Notes under the pieces: model-generated | Databases searched by the model: none | Told to the model about the DNA's origin: nothing | The model's input: only the letters and a program-made list of their open reading frames with translations | From: Martelella sp. HB161492 | Lineage (GTDB): Bacteria > Pseudomonadota > Alphaproteobacteria > Rhizobiales > Rhizobiaceae | Length of the DNA stretch: 64,000 nucleotides | Direction of reading: 5' to 3' | Assembly: GCF_013184775.1 (NCBI RefSeq) | Contig: NZ_JAATVV010000017.1 | Location: 41,729 to 105,728, forward strand | Shown here: positions 50,108 through 57,832 of the stretch, piece by piece | Position numbering within the stretch: the stretch's first letter is position 1 | Layout: every line of letters starts with the position of its first letter | Position numbers and translations under genes: made by a program

Positions 50108-50941
50108 CTAGAACAGGGGAAGGTTCCTTTCTTCCGCCGTCTCTTTTCCATCCAGGATGATCACCTCACCAACGGTTTTCGGCGGCGCGTTGCCGACCGT
50201 GTAGTCGAGCTTCACATCGGCGAAGCGGAAGGCACGAAAGATTTCACGCACCTCCGGCCGGTCATTCAGCGATAGGATGAAACGCCCTTTGATGCCAGCC
50301 AGCAGTTCTGCCATTTCGGTAAAATCCTCCCGGCGAAAGCAGTCTTTGCCGTAATCGGTCTCGCAGCCGTAATAGGGCGGATCGAGGTAGAACAGCGCCC
50401 CTTCCCTGTCATAGCGCGCGATGAATGCCCGCCAGTCCAGGTTCTCGATCACCACGCCCGAAAGCCGTTCATGGACCTCTTCGAGGATCGGGCCGAGGCG
50501 GGTGATATCAAACCTGGCAGGCGCGTGAAGATCGACACCAAAGTTTCGCCCGCTCACCTTGCCGCCAAACGCCAGGCGCTGGAGATAGATGAACCGGGCG
50601 GCGCGTTCGAGGTCAGTCAGCGTCGACGGATCACTCGCCGCCAGCCGTTCGAACTCGCGGCGCGATGACAGCTGGAACTTGATCACCTCCATGAACTGCG
50701 GATAGTGCCGCTGCAGGATCCTGAACAGGGTCGTCACGTCCCCCGAGAAGTCATTAATGACCTCGTAGCGGGCAACCAGCGAACGGCGGAAGGAAACACC
50801 ACCCATGCCAACAAAAGGCTCGGCATAGAGATCGTGCGGGGTTTGTTCGATGATGGAGGCAACCCGGCGGGCGAGAAGCTTCTTGCCACCGATATATTTT
50901 GCCGGCGGAGAAACCGGCCGAACAGAAATCATTCCTTGCAT
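50108..50941 (-). CDS. Adenine-specific DNA methyltransferase (D12/Dam class)
   Basis: A prophage-type N6-adenine methylase of about 277 aa. SAM-binding motif I is YAEPFVGMGGVSFRR, following the early PPAKYIGGKKLLARR; the catalytic motif IV is FYLDPPYYGCE. ATG 50941 or 50932 are both possible starts. Such genes often protect phage DNA or change gene control. It lies 264 bases from the CHAT gene on the same strand and is separated from DUF4917 by a terminator. Confidence 0.88.
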   Translation of the reverse strand: MQGMISVRPVSPPAKYIGGKKLLARRVASIIEQTPHDLYAEPFVGMGGVSFRRSLVARYEVINDFSGDVTTLFRILQRHYPQFMEVIKFQLSSRREFERLAASDPSTLTDLERAARFIYLQRLAFGGKVSGRNFGVDLHAPARFDITRLGPILEEVHERLSGVVIENLDWRAFIARYDREGALFYLDPPYYGCETDYGKDCFRREDFTEMAELLAGIKGRFILSLNDRPEVREIFRAFRFADVKLDYTVGNAPPKTVGEVIILDGKETAEERNLPLF

Positions 50942-51100
50942 TGTGTGAATATACCGAATCTGCCACACCGTCTCACGCCTGCGCAGGCGCTCGGGTGCGG
51001 TGAGGATTCTTGTGACTTGCCGGACGGGACACGTTTGGCGACTGGCCCGTCGTTTGCAGCCTTGGCGGGCTGCGAGCCGCCCGATGCCGGGCAGAAAAAT

Positions 51101-51128
51101 AGCCGGTGAAGCACACGCTTCGCCGGCT
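51101..51128. terminator. Bidirectional terminator between the methylase and the SIR2-like gene
   Basis: A 12-bp stem (51101-51112 with 51117-51128, one G-T pair), loop ACAC, with an A-run before and a T-run after. It lies between oppositely oriented transcripts' starts and so likely insulates cargo genes. It is about 160 bases upstream of the methylase start. Confidence 0.75.
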
Positions 51129-51133
51129 TTTTA

Positions 51134-51495
51134 GGGCGTTGAAAATCAATGAGTGTGAGCCCATCTGATAAATTAGATTTCGGAGCAACGCTAAGTTCGA
51201 ATGCTGAGATTTAAATGACACTAACTCCAGTATTTTCGATTGTCGTCTTATCATTGTTAGACTTAATCTTAAATTCAACTGTGAAATCCATCATGAACCA
51301 ATTTCTGAAAGACCACTACTAACGTCTATGTTTCATTATTTTGCTCTATAATAGAAATTGTCGCCAGTCAGGCCGCAGATATTTCGTGCGTCTCAACGCT
51401 ATTTCCTCTCAATTCACCTATTCTACTAGGTGGACTTAAATGTGAAATCATGGAACAGCACAAATATCAAATTTAAGAGGGTTTCGATTAAAACT
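51134..51495. other. AT-rich region upstream of the SIR2-like gene
   Basis: About 360 bases clearly poorer in GC than the flanks. No ORF has support. It probably holds the promoter and leader of the DUF4917 gene, and its composition suggests it arrived with that gene. Confidence 0.5.
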
Positions 51496-52572
51496 ATGGA
51501 AACAATTAATTTCCAAAGAGCGCTTGAGATTTCCAAAAAATACAACAAGAGGCATCTACTAATCGGGAACGGCTTTAGTATTGCCTGCAAGAGAAACATT
51601 TTCTCCTACGGATCTCTTTTTGAAGTTGCCAAAAAAAATATGTCTACGGAGGTTATCCGCATATTTGAAGCCCTACAAACTCAAGATTTTGAAGAAGTAA
51701 TTCGTGCTCTTCAAAGCGCTTCTGCAATTTTCAGTGTTTATGATAAAACCTCGACCAATTTAAAAGATAAGCTTATACATGACGCCGAGAACCTAAAGGC
51801 TAATTTGATACAAGCGGTTGCGGGACGACACCCTTCCCTTCCGAGCGATATCGACGACGCAAGATATGCTGCATGCCGCGCTTTCTTAAGCAATTTTGTC
51901 GGTCATGGTGTTGGCGGTAAAATCTATACCATGAACTATGATCTTCTATTGTATTGGGCCTTGATGCACGAAGAAAATGGTGAGGCGGATCAGATTTCAC
52001 TCGAACACGACGATGGTTTTCGTACAGATCGCACCAACGACGATGCAACCTACGTCGAGTGGCAGGGGGAAAGGGCTGCTCACGGCCAAAACATTCATTA
52101 CCTACATGGTGCACTCCATCTTTTTGACGCAGGTTATCAACTTCAAAAATACACATGGATAAATACAGGAAAAACGCTCGTCACGCAGGCTAACGAAGCC
52201 CTTGGTAAGAACCTCTTTCCCGTGTTTGTTGCTGAAGGAAACAGTAGAAGCAAGTTAGCGAAAATCCAGCATAGCGCCTACCTACATCACTGTTACAAAA
52301 GCTATGCTTCGGTATGCCAGGCCAATGCTAGAAATGGTACGGCCCTCTTCGTGTACGGCCATTCTTTCGCTGACAACGATGCGCACATCCTAAACTTGAT
52401 TGGTTACGGCAAAATTTCTCATCTATTTGTAAGCCTTTATGGAGATCCATCAGATAGATCAAATGTCGAAATTCGTTCCCGTGTCGACGGCATTGCCGCT
52501 TTGAGGCACCACTCAATACCTGCTTTGAAGATAGACTACTTCGATGCAGCATCGGCAGAAGTCTGGGGATAA
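51496..52572 (+). CDS. DUF4917 family protein, SIR2-like fold
   Basis: A 358-aa protein with low GC codons. SIR2-type motifs are complete: nucleotide loop GNGFSIAC (24-31), TMNYD (145-149), catalytic-type His region YLHGALHLF (202-210), and GHSFADND (288-295). DUF4917 is a member of the SIR2/AbiH-like clan. Some SIR2-like proteins degrade NAD to stop phage, but activity here is unproved. ATG 51496 is preferred; a GTG start at 51430 is possible. It runs opposite to the surrounding late genes, typical of a prophage moron. Confidence 0.85.
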   Translation: METINFQRALEISKKYNKRHLLIGNGFSIACKRNIFSYGSLFEVAKKNMSTEVIRIFEALQTQDFEEVIRALQSASAIFSVYDKTSTNLKDKLIHDAENLKANLIQAVAGRHPSLPSDIDDARYAACRAFLSNFVGHGVGGKIYTMNYDLLLYWALMHEENGEADQISLEHDDGFRTDRTNDDATYVEWQGERAAHGQNIHYLHGALHLFDAGYQLQKYTWINTGKTLVTQANEALGKNLFPVFVAEGNSRSKLAKIQHSAYLHHCYKSYASVCQANARNGTALFVYGHSFADNDAHILNLIGYGKISHLFVSLYGDPSDRSNVEIRSRVDGIAALRHHSIPALKIDYFDAASAEVWG

Positions 52573-52602
52573 GGGGCAGATTTAGAACTCACTCGAGTTT
52601 CC

Positions 52603-52926
52603 TCACCCTCCCTTCAGCGCCCGCAGCATCTGCATAAGCCCGTCGGAGAGCCACACGCCGAACCCCGTTCCGGCCATGGCAGCGCCGAGGATGTAGCCGC
52701 GGCCAATCTGCTTGATCTTCTGATACTCGGCGACGAATTCCTCGGTTTCGCCGAGGCGCTCGGATAGCGCCCGGTTCTGCTCCAGCAAGCGTTCGTTCTG
52801 GTGCTCGACCGTGTTGAGCCGGTGATGGATATCCGAATGGCTGGCGCTGTTTTCATCCACCTTCTGGATCAGGGCATCAAGCTTGCCCTGCACTTCGCCC
52901 AGCTGCCGCGCCAGATCGACCGTCAT
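52603..52926 (-). CDS. Coiled-coil phage membrane protein (DUF1515-like)
   Basis: A 107-aa protein: an N-terminal coiled coil (residues about 5-70, HHRLNTVEHQNERLLEQNRALSERL) and a C-terminal hydrophobic segment (YILGAAMAGTGFGVWLSDGL). It resembles a small family near lysis genes of rhizobial prophages (DUF1515-like), from general pattern. A spanin or holin-accessory role is possible. It is 12 bases from the next lysis gene. Confidence 0.65.
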   Translation of the reverse strand: MTVDLARQLGEVQGKLDALIQKVDENSASHSDIHHRLNTVEHQNERLLEQNRALSERLGETEEFVAEYQKIKQIGRGYILGAAMAGTGFGVWLSDGLMQMLRALKGG

Positions 52927-52938
52927 GTTGATGCCCCG

Positions 52939-53361
52939 CTATTTCAGGATTGCCCGCAGCCCGGCAACGCCGGAGCCGATATAGAAGACCCACTGGATCA
53001 TGTTGCCGGCCCACTGATCGAGCGGGGCCGGGAAAGCGGCGATCGTCCAGGCCTGCGCATAGACACAGTCGGGACACCACAGCATGTTGTAGAGGCAGAT
53101 CGCCGCCCACCAGATGGCCAGCGGCACAAGGAAGAGCGCGGCGAAGATCCAGAACCACGGGACCGCGAGCTTTTTCGCATTGAGATCGGCGAGCGTCCGG
53201 GTTTCTTCGATCACCTGTTTCAGATATTCGGCCGTCAGATCCGCTTCGATCTTCTTCTGATCGGTTGCCGCGGCGGCGCGGCTTTCCATGAGCGCCACCG
53301 CCTTGTCGAGGATCCCGCCAGCGCCGATCTTCACCAGAAACGAGAGGAGGGCTGCAATCAT
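52939..53361 (-). CDS. Holin-like prophage membrane protein
   Basis: A 140-aa protein with an N-terminal amphipathic part and two strong hydrophobic segments (WFWIFAALFLVPLAIWWAAI and the C-terminal VFYIGSGVAGLRAI). It overlaps the endolysin stop by 4 bases (ATGA) and is next to it, the place for a holin. It resembles 3-TM rhizobial phage holins in arrangement; function is inferred. Confidence 0.6.
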   Translation of the reverse strand: MIAALLSFLVKIGAGGILDKAVALMESRAAAATDQKKIEADLTAEYLKQVIEETRTLADLNAKKLAVPWFWIFAALFLVPLAIWWAAICLYNMLWCPDCVYAQAWTIAAFPAPLDQWAGNMIQWVFYIGSGVAGLRAILK

Positions 53362-54308
53362 ACCTCTACCTCATGACCGGTGATGGTATTGATGCGGCGG
53401 GCAAGAATGTCGCGGTATTTCCACGCAAACCAGAGGATGGCCGCCCCGGCGACACCGGCCGCAATCCAGCCCCATGGCAGGCCTGCCGTCCAGGCGGCGG
53501 CACTGGCAGCGGCGGCAGAGGCGCCGGATTTGGCGGCCGCCGCCTTGATGGCCTTGGCATCACGGCGCAGCTGGGCGAGTGTTGCCGGGCCGATAATGCC
53601 GTCATTGACGAGATGCGGGTGCGCTATCTGATAGGCGAGCACCGCCGCCTTTGTCTTCTGCCCGAACCAGCCATCAATCGCACCCGGATCAAAGCCGCGC
53701 GCCGTCAGCAATTCCTGCGCTTCCTTCACCACCGGATCAGCGGTGACGGCAGGCTTTGCCGTGACCTGACGGGGCACGCCCTCAGGCGCGGGTGCCGCCG
53801 TGTCGACACCGGTATAGATGCCCTTTTCGAACAGCCGCGCCTCTTCCTTGCGCCTTCGCACCAGGCCGGGCAGCCGCTTGCCGCCGGCGGTGTTATAATG
53901 GCTGCCGAGATAGTCGGCGGCTTGCTTCAGCTTGCCCGCCCGCCAGAGCTTGCCGAACTGCCATTTGGAGACGACGCGGCCACCGAGATTATAGGCGGCC
54001 GAGGTCCCGGCATCCATCTGGGCTTGCGTGCGATCATCCGGCGAGTTCGCGACGACTTCCTTGCCATAGCCGGTGTTCAGCACCACCTGCAGGATCCGGT
54101 CGCAGTCTTTCGTCGCGATTTTCGTCTTTCCGGGAACAAGCGAGGTGATCCCGATCTTTTCAAGCTCGGCCTTGCAGTAGGGCGAGGCCATGGTGAAGCC
54201 CGGCCCGATGGTCGGCACGCCGACGGGATCGAGATAGGCGGTCGTGGGGCAACCTTCATGCAGGCGCACAAAGGCAGCGCCCCGGCTGGAAACCGTGGTC
54301 ACAGTCAT
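53358..54308 (-). CDS. Endolysin: GH24-type lysozyme, peptidoglycan-binding domain, C-terminal membrane anchor
   Basis: A 316-aa lysis enzyme. The N-terminal lysozyme has the Glu-X8-Asp-X5-Thr pattern of T4-type lysozymes (E18 in LHEG, D27, T33, then GPGFT). A PG_binding_1 domain follows (about residues 195-255, EAQELLTARGFDPGAIDGWFG). The C-terminal 60 residues are an Ala-rich linker and a transmembrane segment (WIAAGVAGAAILWFAW). A C-terminal anchor instead of an N-terminal SAR signal is unusual. ATG 54308 was chosen; a start five codons earlier is weaker. Confidence 0.85.
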   Translation of the reverse strand: MTVTTVSSRGAAFVRLHEGCPTTAYLDPVGVPTIGPGFTMASPYCKAELEKIGITSLVPGKTKIATKDCDRILQVVLNTGYGKEVVANSPDDRTQAQMDAGTSAAYNLGGRVVSKWQFGKLWRAGKLKQAADYLGSHYNTAGGKRLPGLVRRRKEEARLFEKGIYTGVDTAAPAPEGVPRQVTAKPAVTADPVVKEAQELLTARGFDPGAIDGWFGQKTKAAVLAYQIAHPHLVNDGIIGPATLAQLRRDAKAIKAAAAKSGASAAAASAAAWTAGLPWGWIAAGVAGAAILWFAWKYRDILARRINTITGHEVEV

Positions 54309-54432
54309 TTTGATGGTCCTCAAGGAGTAGTAAAATGGTCAGGAAAAGACCGGCATGGTCTGTTCGTGTTCCGTTGCCGGATTGGTCACGTTTACATGCG
54401 CCAGATCAGAGATAAGAACGCATGTTCTCGCC

Positions 54433-54786
54433 TCAGGCGAAGCGCTCAGCCGGGGTTTGCGGTGCGATATCGAAACCGGCAAGGCCTGCCGGCACATCAC
54501 CGTCAAAGCGCATATTGATGTGATAGCCGGGTACCGGCGCCCGGCCCTCAGTTTCGATTGGATTGCCGTCTTCATCCGTGCCGGTGACCAGGTCGCCGGT
54601 CGGCTCGTAAATGGTTCCGGTCCCCTGCCCGCAGATTGACAGGCCGAAGCGTGTGCCGTCTGCAAGCCGGGACTTGCTCGACAGTGCGGAGTTGCCCGCC
54701 TCATCGGCGACAGGAACAATTCCGGCCGTAGCCAGAGCCGCGAGCGCGGCGGTCTCATCATCAAATCTCATCCAAATGTCATTCAT
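54433..54786 (-). CDS. Prophage protein of unknown function
   Basis: A 117-aa protein with no family I recognise (MNDIWMRFDDETAALAALA at the N-terminus, C-terminal PGYHINMRFDGDVPAGLAG). It is between tail and lysis genes, and its ATG overlaps the upstream stop by 4 bases (ATGA), so it is expressed with the tail gene. A tail accessory or chaperone role is only a guess. Confidence 0.7.
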   Translation of the reverse strand: MNDIWMRFDDETAALAALATAGIVPVADEAGNSALSSKSRLADGTRFGLSICGQGTGTIYEPTGDLVTGTDEDGNPIETEGRAPVPGYHINMRFDGDVPAGLAGFDIAPQTPAERFA

Positions 54787-56285
54787 GATTGTGTGCTCCA
54801 TGTGAGCATTTCGGCATCCGTAATAGCGCCGGGCCACATAAGGAAATCGTTCAGGAGCAGGTCCATTGCGTTTCCACCGGTTACACCAGAGCTGATCCTG
54901 CCATCCGTTAGTGTGGGATAGCCGTCAGTTAGCGTTGTGGAAGCAATGGCACCGCCGTCGATGCTCATAGATACCGTATCGCCGTCCCGACGAAGGACGG
55001 CCCTTGCCCGCTGCCCGCTACTATACAGGGTATCCAGCACGGCCATCACGCCGCTTACGGTACCTCCGCTCAGGATGGTTCCAGTCCACGCATTATTCAC
55101 CGCGTTTCTGTGGAGAGAAATCCTATTGCTTGCGACACCACCTGAGCCAACGATCTCAATAATACGGCTATAATCGTCGTCCCTGGCATTCGACGGCACG
55201 AAGTCAATCAGCATCGTCCATTGATCGCGGTTCAGCATCGCAGTCGCCTTGTCCGACAGCGTGGTTTCGTCAGCGCCACGGGTGACAGCTGCGTCGCTCA
55301 GCGTCTGGATCAGCGAAGTCGGGCCGGGCTTCTTTTCCAGCGACCATCCGGCAAGCCGGACAACCTGACCTTTGAACGTGGTCACGCCTGCCGTCATGTT
55401 CGCAACCTGGATTGCCGAGCGGACAAGATTGGTCGCCGCCTCGGTCAGGGTGCGTGTCCGCGACAGGCGGGTCAGGCTGGCCACCGGCACCTCACCGGGA
55501 CCGGTGCCCGTCAGATATGTGTTGTCCTGTTGCTCGTAAACGCCGGAGCCGAGAATGATCCCGTCCGGCCATTCCCCGCTGATCAGCTGCGTATAGATGC
55601 TCGCAGTCCATGTTTCGCCAGCGGTCGCAGCGGCATTCGAAAGGCCGGTCTGGGCAAAAGCACCACACTGATTGGCCGTTGCTGTTCCGGTAAGCGCGTA
55701 GTCGACATAAGGCATGTCGCCGAGCATGCCATAGCCTACAACTGTCACGGTGATGCCGTTACTCACAGCCCCGTCGTTCCACGGCAGCGCCGCTGTAGGG
55801 CTGGACCGCGTCACGACATTCGTAGACTGCCCCTCGACCAGCAACTGCAGCAAACCATTCTTGAAGGTAAGCCGGGCCGTATCGGCCGCTGCCGTCTGGA
55901 TCAGCCTGTCGCTATCAACATAGGTCGCCTCGTCCAGCTAATCGGTCAGCAGGATTTCATCAAGCCCGGCGACTGGCGCCGGATACCAGATATCATTGCT
56001 ATTCGCGGCCGGAATGCTGCCCGCAGCCAGCACCGTCTGGCGATAGAGCGCAGCGTTGATGTTGGCGAGCACACCCGGCCAGCCGTGACTGCCATCGGCC
56101 ATATCGGCGCCATAGGGCGAGGCCGTGACCGTCAGATCATCCTGACCGCCGTAGAATTTGCCACCCTCATTGACCCGCCAGCTGACCGGATAGACACCGG
56201 GCAGAGCATTCGGCTTTGCCTTGATCGCCATGCCATCCGCTTCAAAATAGCCGGATGGGTCCGCGGTGATTTCAAGTGCACCCAT
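54783..56285 (-). pseudogene. Tail protein gene interrupted by an in-frame amber codon
   Basis: One frame of 501 codons opens at ATG 56285 and ends at 54783, but has a single TAG at 55938-55940, after 115 codons. The residues on both sides read as continuous phage protein (AGLDEILLTD before, LDEATYVDSDRLIQ after), with similar codon use. The downstream 384 residues look like a carbohydrate-binding or LamG-like tail protein (for instance RTLTEAATNLVRSAIQVANM). It may be a mutation, a sequencing error or a readthrough codon. The start overlaps no other gene, with a 12-base gap. Confidence 0.8.
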
Positions 56286-56297
56286 GGATTACACCTT

Positions 56298-56546
56298 TCA
56301 GAATTTTGGAATGACGACACCGACAACCCGACCGGTCTCATCGTCTGGCCAAGCGGCCGTTGAACTGTTGTCGAGGGCGAAGCTTTCGGCCGCATAGGCA
56401 TAGACAGCCGCACCGACGAGCCGGGCGTTGTCATCTGCCGGCCATGCCTCGGTCACTGTCTTCGTCAGCCTGAAGCCGATCAGCGGTCCGCCTGCATTGC
56501 GCGGTGGCTGCAGGCAGTGCGAGATCGCAAATCCGAGTGCTGTCAT
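56298..56546 (-). CDS. Small prophage protein
   Basis: An 82-aa protein, unrecognised (MTALGFAISHCLQPPRNAGG at the start, AVYAYAAESFALDNSSTAAW later). ATG 56546 overlaps the previous gene's stop by 4 bases. Conserved position between tail fibre and the next tail gene suggests a minor tail or assembly role. Confidence 0.65.
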   Translation of the reverse strand: MTALGFAISHCLQPPRNAGGPLIGFRLTKTVTEAWPADDNARLVGAAVYAYAAESFALDNSSTAAWPDDETGRVVGVVIPKF

Positions 56547-56776
56547 GCCGCGCCCTCCGCAGCGGCCGCCATTGCGGCCGCCCAGGTGACGAGATCGTCG
56601 ATTGTCGGCGCTTCGATATCGGCCGGTTGCCATTCGGTGATCTCGACCTCGCCGATCTGCTCGGCAGAGCCGCGCCTGACCGGGTGCTTTGTCCAGAAGT
56701 CGCGGCCATTCCTCAGCGCCGGATACTGCGCTTCGATAATGTCGGCGGCCTCATGCGCCGTGAACTTGAAAGCCAT
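56543..56776 (-). CDS. Small prophage tail-region protein
   Basis: A 77-aa acidic protein, unrecognised (MAFKFTAHEAADIIEAQYP at the start). It directly follows the tail-fibre gene and overlaps the next by 4 bases. Its size and position resemble tail-fibre assembly chaperones, an inference only. Confidence 0.65.
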   Translation of the reverse strand: MAFKFTAHEAADIIEAQYPALRNGRDFWTKHPVRRGSAEQIGEVEITEWQPADIEAPTIDDLVTWAAAMAAAAEGAA

Positions 56777-57832
56777 TTATCCAACCCTCAATTTGCGGCC
56801 GCGCAGATAGATATAGTCACCCTGCTGGCGCAGCCCGGTCAGCACATAATCGTCAGGAAGATCGACGGGCGAGCCGGACGAGGAGAAGGACGCCACCCGG
56901 CCAAACTCATAGAGATCGTCAAAGGCATAGACCTGCTGTCCATGGCCGACGAAACGATCATGCAGCCAGCCATATTGCGAGGCCCAGAGATAGCCTTCCG
57001 TCGAGATCATGAAGGTCTGGTTTCCCCACTGGCCGGCATTGCCATCCCAGTAGAAGACGAAGTTGGCCTTCTCGCCGTCGGTCCCGACCTTCATGCCATG
57101 CGACCACCAGCCAGCCTCGTTCTTGCTGTACATGATCTGCGGGCCGTCGCTGTTGCCGCGCTCTTCGATATGAAGCCGCTTGCCATAGCCGGAACTATCG
57201 CCCGTAAGCCGCAGATTGACGCTACCGGTGTCAATCTGGCTTGGCCCCCACCAATAGGCACCGCCATCCTCGCGGAACTCCCATGTCTTTCGCCCCTGCC
57301 CGCCATAAAGACCGAGGTCGAGGTGGACATTCGAGCCGGTCACCTCGGTGACCTGGAACCACGCCCGGTAATTGTCGTTGTCGATCCATCCGCGATCCTG
57401 CAGGACGAGATAGACAGCATCATTCCAGAAGTTTGTTCCGTCGCTCTGCTGCCTTCGGCTGGTCACCTGGCCGGTCAGTGTTCCGCCCGTATTCGGCAGA
57501 TAGTTGGTGCTGATCTGAAGCTTTGAGCGGGCGGAAGCCGCATCACTCGCCGTCAGAAGATCACGGGTGAAGGCCGTGCCACCGGTGACGGTGAAGACAT
57601 GGCTTGACGGATCAACCGTGCCGATTGGCGTATCGCTGGCTCCGTCAAACACATTCAGCACCCAGGGCGATGACGCGGTGCTGATCCACATCATGCCGGC
57701 CGTGGCATAGGATGGCCGGGCAACACCGCTATGCATGGAGAGTTCAGCCGTGCGCCAGTCGTTGATATTGGCGGCCAGCTGCGATCCGTTGGTGACGGCC
57801 GGATCGATTGTTTTGGTTGTTGCCTGCGTCAT
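56777..57832 (-). CDS. Phage tail fibre protein
   Basis: A 351-aa protein rich in Gly, Asn, Trp and Tyr. The N-terminal part (TKTIDPAVTNGSQLAANINDWRTA) is of the type that joins tail tips, the middle shows LPNTGGTLTGQV, typical of phage tail fibre and hinge repeats, and the C-terminal domain has many aromatics, fit for receptor binding. It overlaps the J-like gene stop by 4 bases (ATGA). Confidence 0.82.
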   Translation of the reverse strand: MTQATTKTIDPAVTNGSQLAANINDWRTAELSMHSGVARPSYATAGMMWISTASSPWVLNVFDGASDTPIGTVDPSSHVFTVTGGTAFTRDLLTASDAASARSKLQISTNYLPNTGGTLTGQVTSRRQQSDGTNFWNDAVYLVLQDRGWIDNDNYRAWFQVTEVTGSNVHLDLGLYGGQGRKTWEFREDGGAYWWGPSQIDTGSVNLRLTGDSSGYGKRLHIEERGNSDGPQIMYSKNEAGWWSHGMKVGTDGEKANFVFYWDGNAGQWGNQTFMISTEGYLWASQYGWLHDRFVGHGQQVYAFDDLYEFGRVASFSSSGSPVDLPDDYVLTGLRQQGDYIYLRGRKLRVG

